Position numbers and translations under genes: made by a program
Notes under the pieces: generated by a model
Database searches by the model: none
What the model was told of the DNA's origin: nothing
Seen by the model: the letters and a program-made list of their open reading frames with translations, nothing else
Source of the DNA: Penicillus capitatus
Taxonomy: Eukaryota; Chlorophyta
DNA: 64,000 bases
Reading direction: 5' to 3'
Assembly: GCA_965649825.1 (NCBI GenBank)
Contig: OZ287705.1
Coordinates: 620,001-684,000 of the forward strand
In this document: in pieces, positions 25,554-38,086 of the stretch
Layout: every line of letters starts with the position of its first letter
Position numbering within the stretch: position 1 is the first letter of the stretch

Positions 25554-27683
25554 TCATGCGCTCTTTGTAGAGGGAGACAACAGGGACTCGAGTTCAGATC
25601 GAGTACTTTTGGAACATGTCGTATAAGCACCAATACATATGAGGTCGTAAGGAGTGCGCCCCTCTTTGTCCACAACCGACTTTGACGCACCAAAGTCAAG
25701 CAGCACCTATGCATAGGACAACTATACCTTCGATCTGAGAAAATCTGTGCGTTACCTTTACTCTTCCAATCTCGGCTTGGTATGCTGCTTGATGCAATGA
25801 GGTCTTGCCGTCTTCATCTGCCGCCTCGGTGTTTGCGCCGGCTTCGAGAAGGAGCTACGATCACGGCCATTACTTAGCAGACGGCACAGGGTTGCGTCGA
25901 CGGACTTTAATGGTGTCATCCATTCCGAACAGTACTGCACAAAAAAGCGAAGTTTCTCCAGAATAATCCTTCGCCTCGGTGTCCGCGCCTCTGTCGAGGA
26001 GAACCTGCGCCGATGGCCATTCCTTAAGTCACAGCAGAAGGCTGCGCCGACGGACCTTTATGGCTTCGAGGTGTTCAAAGTACACTGCTGTATGAAGTGG
26101 CGTCCTTTGGTTGTTGTCCACCGTTTCGATGTCTGCGCCTCTGTCGAGAAGAACCTGCCTCAACGGCCATTCCTCACGATACTGTAATATTTGCATCGAC
26201 CGACCTTTATGGCTTCGACCTTTCCCGTCGCTGTAGCGTACTGAATTGGAGTACGTTCAAACCACGTCTTCGCCTCGATCTCCGCGCCGCCGTCGAGGAG
26301 GATCTACGCAACGGCCCATTCCTCACGAAACTGCGGTGCTTAGGTCGACGGACCTTGATGGTTTCAACCAGTCCGAGCCTTGCCGCAAAATGAAGTGCAG
26401 TAGATCCGTAATCGGTCGACGCCTCGGTGTCCGCGCCGCCATCGAGGAGGATCTACGTCAGCCGCCATCCTTGCGGGAAAGCGAAAGGTGCACAGACGTA
26501 CCTCTACGACTTTAACGCTTCCTTTCCGTGCCGCGTAGTGTAGCGAAGTCCATCCATTGTCGTCCTTAGCGTCGATCTCCGCGCCTCTGTCGAGGAGGAT
26601 CTACGGCCATTCGAATGGGGAAGAGAAAGTCGCGTTGACGTACCTTCACGACTTTAGCGCTTCCTTTCCGCGCTGCAAAATGAAGTGGAGTCCGTCCACT
26701 ATTGGTCGATGCCTCGATCTCTGCGCCGCCGTCGAGGAGGATCTACGCTGACGGCTATTCTTGTCAGAAGAGAAAGTTGCATCGGCCTACCTCTACGACT
26801 TCAAGACTTCCTAACTCTGCCGCGTAATGGAGAGGAGTCCGTCCCCTAGTGTTCGTCGCCTCGATCTCTGCACCTCGGTCGAGGAGGATCTGTGACGGCG
26901 GCCATTCCTCACGAGACGGTGATATCTGCGTCGACGTACCTTTACGATTTCAAGACTTCCTATCTCTGCTGCATGATGAAGTGGAGTACAGCCGTAGACA
27001 TCTTCCTTGGCATCGACATCTGCGCCTTGATCCAGCAGGTCCTGCGCGTGACACTGCTCGACAAGGAGATTCGAGCGGAGTGAGTCGCACCTTTACGCGT
27101 TCTACTTCTCCGCTACTAGCTGCCTCATGAAGTGCAGTCCATCCGTCCTCGCCAACAGGCCTATCGTTGACGGTTCCCTGATTGAACGCACTCTTAGACT
27201 GTATCATCGATCTGTAGCTCTATGTTGGTGACGCGTCGGTCTACCGGATAGGTTTTCTGGGTTCCGTCGCCGTTCTAAGCAAAAAACACGGCGCTACTGT
27301 TCTGCGGCGTTAAATTGTAGGTCGATTACTTGTTCGAATTTTCGGTCCGAGGCTTCGGCGTAGTAGATTCCTACGAAGCGAGACAGTCGCTCGGGCGAGG
27401 AACAACGCACGTGTGTCGCGTTACCTCCGTGGCGTGCGTCGTCTACGTTCTGTACATGGGGGGCGCAGAACCGTCATTCAGTAAAGGGTCAAAGCAAAAG
27501 GAGCCGTACCGAGAATCTCGACGAGACGGAGTTGGCGGACGCGTCGTCGACAAAGAAGTCTGCGGCGCAGCAAGACATCGCCGTCGACACAGATGTATGG
27601 ACGACGGTACCGCGGTTGCCTGTTGACGGGCGCGGAACAAAGATCAGAAGACTGAGCCACACGCTGAATGTTGTCAGCTTCAT
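25554..27683 (-). CDS. Secreted ankyrin-repeat protein B
   Basis: Exon 1 (27611-27683) encodes the signal peptide MKLTTFSVWLSLLIFVPRPS. Exon 2 (27510-27559) encodes DFFVDDASANSVSSRFS. A 311-nt intron follows (27199-27509). Exon 3 (27091-27198, or starting a few codons later) carries the first repeat, GEDGWTALHEAASSGEVERV. Nine single-repeat exons follow, for example DLLDQGADVDAKEDVYG, ILLDRGAEIEATNTRG and LLLEAGANTEAADEDG. The last exon, 25554-25706, has GASKSVVDKEGRTPYDLIC and ends SELESLLSPSTKSA. Total about 425 aa. The repeats are more divergent from each other than in A or C, suggesting an older array. No membrane anchor is seen. Confidence 0.82.
27199..27509 (-). other. Conserved long second intron (gene B), with matches in C and F
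   Basis: Genes B (27199-27509, 311 nt), C (31448-31758, 311 nt) and F (44265-44576, 312 nt) have a second intron about six times the usual length. F and C, and less clearly B, stay alignable through it (shared GCTCCGATG, CAGAGCG, GGGTAAC, TGTTCTTG or TGTTCCTTG words in order). Genes A, E and G have a 50-nt intron or none of this sequence there. Confidence 0.6.
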
Positions 27684-29205
27684 GGTTTCTTCGATAGCAC
27701 AGTCGGTTCTTCTTCGCGAAGGTCGACGGACAGTTCGTGTGTTTCTCGAATCCGAAAACCGCGAATGAAGAATCGCCGTGGCGGGCGGACTTTATTCCTC
27801 CGACGGTTCTGCGCCGCCATTCGCCACGCGGCTGCCTTCCATGGAGGGCTGTCCCTCGTCCGAGTCGGTACGCGTGCCAAGTGCTCGGCAAAGACGATGG
27901 AGAGACTCCATTCGTCATAGCGTCGTGGTCCCGTAACGGCCAGACTTCGTCGTGCAGGACGTCCGAGTCGCGTCCTGCAGTTCTTCTATCCGTCGTCCGC
28001 CGCTTTGTCCGTGCAGATGCTTCGATGCCGCCGATGTACGAACGGTCTCTACCGAAGGTCGCTGACTTCAAGAATCGACTGCCTGTCATATCATCCTTCC
28101 TTGACGAGCGATCTTCTGGGGCTTATGTGCTAGAAACCGTCGAAAGTGCAATCCCGCGATGCCGAAGGTGGACAAGGGAGGCATCTGTTCAAGGCGACGT
28201 CGAGCGTGACGGATCAGGTTTCCTCTCCTTCTGTCGTGCAGTCCGTGTGTCTGGTCACTGTACTCGGCGTAAACTTCCGTTTCTGAATCTGGTGATCGCG
28301 GCCGTGCGTCGACAGTCTGCGACCGACGTAAGATGAACCACGGCTCGACTATCGGATAGTGTCTACCGCACCGTGCGACGGTGTCTGCGTCTGCCCTCAA
28401 TATGCAAATCTAATGTCGTACATGATGTTGCACAAAATTCGGCAATCTATCGGTCTATGCAGAACTCATGTCGCACAAGAAACAAAAAACACTTTGAGGG
28501 TTATGTATTTAGTGCGAGACAGGGAAGAACAGTGCAGTTTTGCAGGCATCTCGTCTCGTTCCATCCACTACGAAGTGGAACACGGCAAAGCACTGTTAAC
28601 GGCACGTAAACGCAACAAAGCGTAGAAACTGTGCTACCTAGAGAGGACGATGCATTGTCAGCCGGATGGGTAGAGTCATTTAGAGATGTTTCAAGTTGTC
28701 TAGAGTCACGATGGATAAGCGTTGTTTGTCGTTACTCCACTGAACTCTTCGTCCAAATGTGCACGATGACGGAGGATTAAAGTCACATCTCCTGACTGTC
28801 TGCGCAGATAACGATGCCCTTGCCAGGCAACTCATCTGAAAACGCCACACGATAGGAGTAGCCTTGTGATACAGAGTAACTGATCGAGCGAACAGACTCT
28901 TAGTTCGTGGATGCCTTGCCGCGTTCATAGGCCAGCAGAAACAAAACCATCGTCCAGCCACGACAGTTCTTTACCAAAGCTGAGTCGTCTGTCTACAGCA
29001 GCCGCATCCGACGCGAAACGCGCGTAACGATGCGTCGCACAACAAACTTCAATCATTAAACACTGTTCAGAGTTGCAAGTTGAGATGGAGCTTTATTTAC
29101 AGCGCCATCGAATTGGGGCACTAGAACATGTCTGGCATGTGAATGACAGACCAAGAATAGACAGCAGGATGTGCATGATAGAAACGCCATGAATCATGCA
29201 GTCTC
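27684..29205. other. Intergenic between ankyrin genes B and C
   Basis: The part just upstream of gene B (27690-27960) resembles the upstream flank of gene F on the other strand (about 43790-44090), so these two genes share an ancestral promoter region distinct from that of A and C. A plus-strand frame of 199 codons at 27737-28336 is open but matches nothing I know, and its homologous region near F is interrupted by stops. 28340-29040 shows nothing. 29047-29110 is the conserved ankyrin-family 3' element belonging to gene C. Confidence 0.45.
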
Positions 29206-31934
29206 CTAATAAGGATACAAGAGAAACTCGAGCTTAGCTCGAGTACTCGTAGAGCACGAAACAAAACCAACATAGCATATGCGATCGTATGGAGTGCGAC
29301 CACTGTCGTCTTTAGCCAACTTGGATGCACCACCAGCAAGTAGTACCTGTACCATATGACAACTGTACCCAAGATTCGAACGATTCTGTGGTGTACCTCT
29401 ACGACTTCAACCACACCGTAATCTGCCGCCCAATGAAGTGGAGTAGCGCCGTACGTGGTTTTGGCTTCGATGTTTGCGCCACGGTCAAGGAGGACCTTCG
29501 ACAGACGACAATTCTTCATAGACAGCGAACATTGCGTCGACTAACCTTTATGGCATCGACCTGTTTTTTCGCTACTGCTTCATGAAGCGGAGTAGGACCA
29601 TCTACATCCTTGGCGTCGATGTTCGCGCCACTGTCAAGGAGGACCTTTGTTGACCGCCATTCTTCACGAGACGGCGAATATTATGCTGACAAACCTTTAT
29701 GACTTCGACGCATCCTCCCATTGCTGCTTGATGAAGTGGAGTCGTGCTGTATTTATCTTCCTTAGCCTCGATATCCGCGCCGCGGTCAAGCAGGACCTTC
29801 GACAGACGGCCATTTTTCACACACAGCGAACATTGCGTCTACTAACCTTTACGACTCCAACCTCGTCCTGATATGCTGCCGAATGAAGTGGAGTTGTGCC
29901 GCTTGAGCTTTTTGCCTCGATATCTGCGCCTCGGTCAAGAAGAACCTTCGGCAGACAGCCATTCGTCAGAAAAGATTGGTAACTGCGTCGATGGACCTTT
30001 GCGGCTTCCACTTTTCCGTACGCTGCTGCTTGATGAAGTGGAGTCGTGCTGTGTTTATCTTCCTTAGCCTCGATATCCGCTCCGCGGTCAAGGAGGACCT
30101 TCGACAGACGGCCATTCTTCACACACAGCGAACATTGCGTCTACTAACCTTTACGACTCCAACCTCGTCATGATATACTGCAGTATGAAGTGGAGTAAAG
30201 CCGTCTGAGTCTTTGGCCTCGATATCTGCGCCTCGGTCAAGAAGAACCTTCGGCAAACGACCATTCGTCAGAAAACGTGGAAGACTGCGTCGACAGACCT
30301 TTGCGGCTTCGACATTTCCGATCGCCGCTGCTTGATGAAGTGGAGTAGATCCGTCTGAGTCTTTGGCCTCGATGTTTGCACCATGGTCAAGGAGGACCTT
30401 CGTTGACCGCCATTCTTCACGAGACGGCGAAGATTGCATGGACAAACCTTTATGACTTCGACGCATAATCCGATTACTGCTTGATGAAGTGGAGTAGTCT
30501 CGTCTTCGTTTTTGGCTTCGATATTTGCCCCACGGTCGAGGAGGACCTTCGGCAAACGGCCATTCTTCACACACAGTGAACATTGTTGTCTACTAACCTT
30601 TACGACTCCAACCTCGTCATTATATGCTGCAGCATGAAGTGGAGTTCCGCCGCTTGAGCCTTTTGCCTCGATGTTCGCGCCTCGGTCAAGAAGAACCTTC
30701 GGCAGACGACCATTCGTCAGAAAAGATTGGTAACTGCGTCGATGGACCTTTGCGGCTTCGACATTTCCGGTCGCTGCTGCTTGATGGAGTGGAGTCGAGC
30801 CGTATTCATCTTCCTTAGCCTCGATATCCGCGCCGCGGTCAAGGAGAACCTTCGACAGACGGCCATTCTTCACACACAGCGAACATTGCGTCTACTAACC
30901 TTTAAGACTCCAACCTTGTCATAATATATTGCAGTATGAAGTGGAGTAAAGCCGCTTGAGCTTTTTGTCTCGATATCTGCGCCTCGATCAAGAAGAACCT
31001 TCGGCAGACGACCATTCGTCAGAAAAAGTTGATAACTGCGTCGACGGACCTTTACGGCTTCGACATTTCCGTACCCTGCTGCTTGATGGAGTGGAGTCAA
31101 GCCGTATTCATCTTCCTTAGCCTCGATATCCGCGCCGTGGTCAAGCAAGACCTTAATTGACGAGAATTCTGCACGACACAGCGAAGACTGAGCCGGTGGA
31201 CCTTTATGGCTTCAACATTTCCGGTCCCTGCTGCTTGATGAAGTGGAGTCCAGCCGCTATTGTCTGCAGTCTCGACGTCTGCGAGTTGGTAAAGGTGAAA
31301 CTGTGTCCACAGTTGTGACCATGGCAATCTGATTTGGTTAGCACACACCTTCTCGAGTTCATTACTTCCATCCGCAGCCCTCTTATGAAGTCGAGCCTGC
31401 CTGTCGATTCCGACAGCCTTATTGCCTGTTCTTTGCCCAAGGGCGCCCTATGTCAGTAAAAACGATCCGAGGCGTTGTGTTACAGACGCTCTATTTTACG
31501 TGGTAGGTTTTCTGAATTCCGGTTTCTCCCTGCACAAGAACATCGCGCTGGTTTCTCGACGACGCTAACCGCACCTCAGTCGTTCTTCGGATCTTTACGG
31601 CTGCGGCTTCTCTGTGTTTCGTTCCTGGAATCAAGACAGCAGCGCGCACAAGGAACAACACATGCGAGCTTTGTTACCCCGACGCGCATAGTCGCCGCTC
31701 TGAGGATGGGCATCGGAGCCGCCATTTAGTCAAGATGTCAGTACAACGCGAGTCCTACCTCGGGTCTGGAGAAGACGGAGTTGGCGAACGCGTCGTCTGT
31801 AAAGAAGTCTGCTCAGCAGAAGACATCGCCGTCGACACAGATGCATGACCGACGACGGTACCGCGGCTGCCCGTCGACTTGCGCGGTGCAAAGAGCAGAA
31901 GGCAGAGGCACGTGTGCAGAACGGCGCACTTCAT
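29206..31934 (-). CDS. Secreted ankyrin-repeat protein C
   Basis: Exon 1 (31862-31934) encodes the signal peptide MKCAVLHTCLCLLLFAPRKS. Exon 2 (31759-31811) encodes ADFFTDDAFANSVFSRPE. A 311-nt intron (31448-31758) follows. Exon 3 (31349-31447) is a degenerate repeat beginning GALGQRTGNKAVG, exon 4 (31202-31300) begins FHLYQLADVETADNSG. About twelve single-repeat exons follow, alternating between a 34-residue type with AKEDEYG or AKEDKYS and a 33-residue type with SSSG and DEVGVVK. The last exon, 29206-29346, has GRTPYDRIC and ends LEFLLYPY. Total about 554 aa. The 50-nt introns contain in-frame stops (for example GTGTGTGAAG), so they are real introns and not spacers. Probably secreted; ligand unknown. 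Confidence 0.85.
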
Positions 31935-31939
31935 GTTTT

Positions 31940-32690
31940 TGCAAGCAAAGCGTCAGAGGCACTGCGAAGAATCGTTCAGTCGTGTTGAAACGCGAGGTTT
32001 GGAACAAAACACACACGACGATTCAGATTCAGAATTGAATTTGTAGGCTGTCCGCGCTGTCATCCGAATCTACAGGACATCGCTTGCATTCCTTCAAGGC
32101 TATTTGCGGAACGAGCCTAACGGCAGCAAGCCTCGGGCGTCCGGTTTCTGAGGAGTCGGAACGCGGAAAGGCGACCAGACGGCGTCCAAGCCTGCTTGAG
32201 GCCCTTCGCTGTTGTTCGTACTTGCGTCCGCCGACAGCGTGCAGTTCGTCTTCTGACTGCGACATGGGCATCATTCGCTTACGTGCAAGCGATCTCTTAC
32301 CTGTCGAGACTGTCGCAGGCGACGACAGCCAGGGAAGACTTCGCGTCGTCGTCCTGGCAAAAAGATCGTCTCTGCGCTTCGGTGGCGAACATCGAATGGA
32401 CTGTCCGAATGGACATTTAAAGGGTCATCCTGCTGCCAGCTGAACATGAACTTGTTCTCCACTGCGCCTCTGCGGCGCATCGCGTACGTTTAAGGTATGT
32501 ATCCAGGGCCTTCTGCACTGATGTGTTGAGTCGACATTTATCTTAGATTACCTGTACGAAACGCTCGTCATTCGGGAATCTGTGTATCAAGCGATGTGGA
32601 CAGTAAGGGATGCGATTACAACCTTGATGTGATCTCAAGTCTGCCATGTGGTGCAGGAGGCACTTTATGAGGAAGGGCGGCTTTGTACAG
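31940..32690. repeat. Duplicated upstream cassette of ankyrin gene C
   Basis: Near-identical counterpart of 22940-23660. The copies share the start region, the GC-rich divergent segment and the stretch to about 32640, then diverge. See the entry for gene A's cassette for the conserved reading frame. Confidence 0.65.
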
Positions 32691-35600
32691 CGAAGTTTGC
32701 TAATGATGTGAATCTGGCTGCGGCTTTCACACGTCGACAGGAGTCGTTTTTCTAAGTACAACAACCAATATCTGTCATTCTAGCACTGCTGTCTATTTGT
32801 CGTCCGTGATGACATCCATCAAACTGCTGTCTGCTGTGGAGGGAGAGAGACAAGTGATTCTGTGCTTTGCTCAGGCGAGAGATACTGTGTAAGAGCTGGC
32901 AGAGGTGCAAGAGGTTCCACGTTAGTCAGGGGTAAACCAGACGTCCAGAATTCAAGCAGTATGCCGTGGAATGCACTCTGTGATTGTCGCCTGTTCGATT
33001 GCTGGCCTTACTTACGTACGATGTCTCTTAGGATGAAGTCATCGAGGATCGCGACTTGAAGAGTTCTTTTGCCGCTGGGGTGACGGCAGATGACAGATAC
33101 CGAGCACAAGACCGAAACTGCGCCACGCGCCTGAGTTGCGTCATCCTAATACCTTCTAGGTAAGGCGCGAGATGCTCCGCGGATGATCGTAGTCTGCTAG
33201 GTGTTATGATGAAGGAAATGGCTGCCTGTCGATCCACCTACTCGCTACTGCCAAAGGTCTAGATCTGCCTGAGCCTCATTCTGTCTCACGAACCGTAAGT
33301 CTGCAGGTCATCGCGTCGCCATCGACTGTCCATCCGTCTCTTTAAACTCTTACTGCAAACAGTCAGTCTTATCTGTCACTTGTGCGTCCATATTGCAGAG
33401 CTTTTCAACATCGTCCTTCTCCAAGCGTTCCTCAGAAGTGGAAACTGCTCGACACCTGGATCGTTGTAGTTGAAGACGATGATATGGCGGTCGTGGATAT
33501 AGTACAGGACCTTGGACAGCCAATGGCGCTTGAACCACAAGGAAGAGCATCATGATTACACTGTCGTTTAGTGTACGACACTTGAGTCTTTCTGCTGTGA
33601 TGTGACGCAATTTTGATAGACTGATCAAATCAAGCCTCTTGCTGTTTGGCTTCGCCATCCCTGCTAACGACGCCGTCTCGCTGCCATCATGGCAACTCCG
33701 TCATCGTGCGATTGAGCACACCTCTCTCCCGGCAGCACTAGTATAGAGCCTTCAAGGACTGACTGCCTGTCGTTTTCGGCCTTTCTCTCGAGAATGACTT
33801 GTCGTTTCGATTGAATGCCCTTCCCTAGCAATCAGTCTCGTCGTAGCTGTTCTCCTCGGAAACATCTCTTGACAGGACTGCTGTCGTATCATCCTTCTCT
33901 GTCGAGAGCTCTTTTGAGACTGTACGTATGGGCTGACAACTGTCGAAGATGCAGCTTCGTGCTGCTGAGGGTGGACAGAGAAGATCGAACTGCATCTCGG
34001 AGCTCCGCGTGGAGGCACCTGTGGCAAACACACTTCTGGCAGAGTGCCTACAGTCCTATGCTGTGCAAGATACATGCAGTAACGCGCTGTCCTTCGACTG
34101 CTATCAGAAAATCACTCACGGTCACACTCGGACTCTCCCACCGAAGCCTCAATTGGAGGACTGGCAATCTCTTGACTGCAGGATGACCCTTGACTGACTC
34201 AAGGGTCATCTAAGTCTTGTCAGACGAATACCTTCCGCTCCGTCGTGGGTAGCCGGTGACACGTCGCGACAGAGAGGTAGGTGTTCGTTCCGTTTCTGCG
34301 GCCCTTCCGTCCGCGCCACTGTGTTTCCTCTGTCCCTTGCGAGTGCGGTCTGGCATGGGACAGGTGGCATGGATGGATGCTTTGGAGAGAGCCCTTCAAC
34401 ACGACTGTCGCATTTCGGCTGCCGTGACGTTGAGCAACTCCAGAACAGGAGAAGAACGTCGACGGAAGCATGTGACTGTTGCCTTCGCGAATACGGATCT
34501 CCGAATCCGGGTAACTGATGGTCACTTGAAGCGTCGAAATGGATTGCCTCCGAGGCAGAAGGACTGGAAGTCTCCGACACCCGAATAGAACGTTGCCGGC
34601 CCGTCCCCGTTCCGCTCCGGATCAGGATTCGCACTTATGAGAAGCATCAGAGATGCCGACCGCATTGCTTATGACTTTGGCGGAAGTGCAGCCGGAATCA
34701 CTGCACGCCGCTTGGCTCTCAACAGATCGACTTTTGAATGCAATGGAGGAAGCACACCGTTGACATCGCGCAGAGGAGACGGCTGAAACTTCAAGGTCCT
34801 CTCCGAACCATGGCTCCGCAGAATGATACGAAGAGGTGTTCCCAGAAGAGCACAGGACGGATAGGATCATCGATCAAGGCGTCAACGTGTGTCGGACGAC
34901 GTTTCGTTAGCCGTACAGTAATGAATGCGAGGAATGAAGCCGAATATGATGCCGTCACGGGTGCCGAATAGAATGGAAAGGAAGCGTTTTGGTCTCTTAG
35001 ATGTCTTCAAACGGAAGAAGGCTCTGGCAGTCCATGTAACGACAAACCTTCTGGGTCACCCTGAGAGGTATGCACAAGCTCGGAGCCAACGGGTTCAGAA
35101 ACACTGTATCGTAGATCTCTTTCGCGACGGCATCAGTAGTTTCATTACAGAGCGACTGCAGATCGATAAGAGAAATGGAAGAAGGTCTGTCCATCGTCGA
35201 CTAGAGAAAGAAGTCTGAAGTAGTGGTGTCCACAGCAGAAGTGCGTTCCAGTGCTTAAACTGACTTTTGTGAAAACACTGTTGCAGGTGAATCATTTGAA
35301 TGATGATGAGTGCGTCACGGGCAAGCTGTTCATGTCTTCGGAGGTGTTGGCCAGCTGTCAGACAAGCAATGTGTGTGAGAGGCACAGGATAAGGCACGGT
35401 CACGACATGATTGTATATCGAGGAGAGAATTGGCCGAGGCGTTATTGGAAGATGAAGAAGGTGTGTTCTTGACGAGATGCAGACATGTTCTTACAGCATT
35501 CACCCGCCGCTAGAGAACACAAGGGTAGAGTTCTATGATTCTTGTCGGTATGTGAGTGGTGGCTGTAGTCATGCATCGTTGTGCAAATGGAAGAAGCAAA

Positions 35601-36085
35601 GGCAACAATGAATGCCGGAGATCGTAACATTATCGATGGCCATTTCGCGAATCGTCAAAGTTTATCAGTGGACACTACCCTGTCTGAGTGACGTGACGGT
35701 CTCTAGTAAAGCAGTCGTTTTCTTTTTCGATGGCAAAACAGCTTTTCGTTCGGAGTTCGTTACATAAGAGAGCTGTTGCGATGACCGTTTAAACGGGCAA
35801 TGCCTTGCCAGTATCCGATATCAACGCTGCTGCAAAACAACATCAAGACGGACAAGAATCCTTCGCACCCAACACAGAAAAAGAAAAAGAGTGGAAATCA
35901 TGCAACGCGTGACAGGCCAATGCGGACTGTTATTATTATTCCCTGCGTCTTGATGGTCACACACCAACCATTCATCCTCTATATCCACTAAAAACACTCG
36001 ACGAACTGCAGCGGCCATCCCAGCCACCATACTCTCTCTGAAAAAGGATCTGGTAGGCAGACATTGTGATCAAGGCATGTGCCTG
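32691..36085. other. Region without a confident gene; inverted relative of 10.8-12.0 kb
   Basis: 33230-33640 is an inverted homologue of 10830-11240. Both can be read to give CR..S.SEE.LE...EKLC.MDAQV.DKTDCLQ, so an old coding exon is possible, but neither copy has a gene model around it. Frames at 34925-35218 (+, 97 codons, basic) and 35251-35472 (+) are open without any recognisable motif. Nothing else is supported. Confidence 0.4.
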
Positions 36086-36474
36086 TCAAGAGGGAAGTGG
36101 ACGCACATTCTCGACGTTTTCGTTCCCGAACTGATCGGCCAATTCTTTGGGCAGAAGACCATTGCATCGATCGCAGATGTCGACGCCGCCAATGTCGATG
36201 TACTGATTGACGAGGCCTCCGCAATTGGGATCGTCTGTCTTTGCCGCCAAGCACTGGGGCGTCAAGCCATCTTTGTTTTCGATCGTCGAATCGGCACCAG
36301 AATTCAGGAAGAGCTGCAAAACAGCACCCCACGGCAGTCTACAGATGTTGATGTACGGAATAGACATACGGCGTTCATGGGCGATTGGCAGAAGCGGCTT
36401 GTCGTATGCAAAGGCGTGTCGCCGTTGGCGTCCGTAACGTCGACGTTGCATTGGAAACGCTCGGCCTCGATGAG
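36086..36474 (-). CDS. Ankyrin-like protein fragment H
   Basis: Two exons with a clean GTATGT...TTGCAG intron: 36370-36474 (LIEAERFQCNVDVTDANGD then TPLHTTSRFC) and 36086-36313 (FLNSGADSTIENKDGLTP, then CLAAKTDDPN, and a C-terminal CDRCNGLLPKELADQFG). Stop at 36086-36088. The two exons make two ankyrin repeats and a short Cys-containing tail unlike the other family members. The 5' exons are not clear; upstream sequence (36480-36930) overlaps the cassette near gene E and can be read in several frames. It lies divergent to gene E. It may be the 3' end of a different ankyrin gene or a decaying copy. Confidence 0.55.
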
Positions 36475-36993
36475 CTCTCAGGCAAAGGTAACGGCTTCGA
36501 ACTGAGCCGCCGAGTGGTCCATTTGGATAGACCATTCGATGTGGTCTCCGTCTCGCAGAGACGACCGTTTCGTCTCGACGACAACGGACAGTTCTCTTTA
36601 GCAGCAGCTGAGCGCACTGGCTCCGAAGACAAGGTCACCTCTCGCGTGTAGGTGAATGATGCCCATGTCACTGTCGGAACGCGAAAGGTCGCCCCGCTGC
36701 GAAAAGAAGTACTCGCCACTCGACGGAGCTTCATGCAGCACGGGTCGCTGTCTGCTCTCTTTTCAGCGCTCTGGCTGTACGAGAAAGGGACGCCAGAGGT
36801 TTCCTCTCGGAAACATCCTCCTCGAATGTGGCGAAGGATCGCCTGTTGTTGTCCGTACATCTGCACGACATCACGGACAGCCCGCAATTTCAATTTCGCA
36901 ACGGAGTGTCGGTTTTCATTTGAACTTCGCATTCGAACCAGTGAAACGGAGTTTGGCCCTTACGGTGTCTCTGGCGTCTGCACTCGCGGAAAC

Positions 36994-38086
36994 ATGAAAC
37001 GCGCTGTTCTTTGCGCTTGGCTCTGTTTCCTTCTTCCACGCTCGACTTTCGGAAGTCATGGTCGTGCCGGTTAAACCATCTCGTCCCTCAGTCGAGCTTG
37101 TCGTTGCGCGAAGGTGCCCAGCTGTCAGCGGAAGGGAACGCTGGAGATAGTCGCTTGCGCAACACAGCCGCCAAGAGAAACGACGACAACGCCGAACAGG
37201 TGAAACAAACAACCGTAGACCGAGCGCGACGACAAAGGCTGCCGACGCAGTTGCAGATCGGGCACAACCCCGACTACCACAACGCTTCGATCGTCGCAAC
37301 GAAACCGCTTCATGTGGCAGCCGCACTGGGAAGAGCAGACCGCGTGAAGGTGCGTTAAGTAACATACGGGAGAAGGTTCACTGGCGAATCTCTTCTGTGC
37401 AGCGTCTTCTCGATCGCGGTGCGGACATCGACGAGACAGAAGAGAACGGTTTCACAGCACTCCACTGCGCAGTGTCGATTCCCTCAGAAGGAAGCGCGGC
37501 GACTGTCGAAGCGAGAGCGCAGACCGTGAAAGTAAACGCCGATATGTGATCGCCCTGTCGCTTGTGATTGCGATTGCAGGTTCTGCTCGACGAAGGAGCG
37601 AACATCGAAGCGAAAGACGAGCAGGGCATCACTCCATTGCACCTTGCAGCCGCCACAGGATGCGTGGAGGTTATTCAGGTGAGGCGCTCAGTCTGCTTTA
37701 CAGCCGAGTGACGCGAGATGCCTTGGCAGATTCTGCTCGATCACGGCGCGTCCAAAAATGTGAAGGACACGTCGGGGAGCATCCCATACGACCTTGTGTA
37801 TCTCTTTGTGGACGAGGAGGATTCTGGAAACGAGAGGTCTGTGGTCGAGTCCATGTTGAATCCACAAGGGGATCGCAGCAACGACGATGGCAAGCACCGC
37901 CCGTGGTGGCGCATGGCACTGATCATCGGTTCTATTGGTTTCGTTGTTCTGATCGCCGTTCTTCTGACAGTCACGGCGTGCTGCGTTATTCATGGACCAT
38001 CGATGAGCATTGACACAACCAACGGTCCATCGCTGAGCTTTGACACGACCAACCACCCGTTTTATCCAACACGGTCCAAGATCTGA
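36994..38086 (+). CDS. Signal-peptide, ankyrin, single-pass membrane protein E
   Basis: Six exons: 36994-37060, 37114-37199, 37251-37349, 37403-37531, 37580-37678, 37730-38086; 837 nt, 278 aa, all phases consistent. Exon 1 gives the signal peptide MKRAVLCAWLCFLLPRSTFG. Exon 2 is polar (AQLSAEGNAGDSRLRN). Exons 3-5 are one ankyrin repeat each (33, 43 and 33 residues; RLLDRGADIDETEENG, VLLDEGANIEAKDEQG). Exon 6 holds the family-specific last repeat (GASKNVKDTSGSIPYDLVY), a basic-flanked membrane helix (MALIIGSIGFVVLIAVLLTV) and a 30-residue Ser/Thr tail with a GPS(M/L)S(I/F)DTTN duplication. Predicted topology: ankyrin repeats outside, short tail inside. Closest relative here is gene G. Confidence 0.88.

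Noticed and set aside
27737-28336. 199-codon plus-strand gene divergent from gene B
   Set aside because: The homologous region next to gene F is broken by stops in the same frame, and there is no known domain; more likely chance in GC-balanced flank.
30268-30873. A continuous 201-residue ankyrin protein with 17-residue spacers
   Set aside because: The apparent spacers are 50-51-nt introns. Where they are 50 nt the frame breaks, and several contain in-frame stops; splicing them restores 33-residue repeats.
36375-36932. 185-codon minus-strand open frame as the body of gene H
   Set aside because: It is in a different frame from the clear ankyrin exons 36370-36474 and 36086-36313 and has no recognisable motif.
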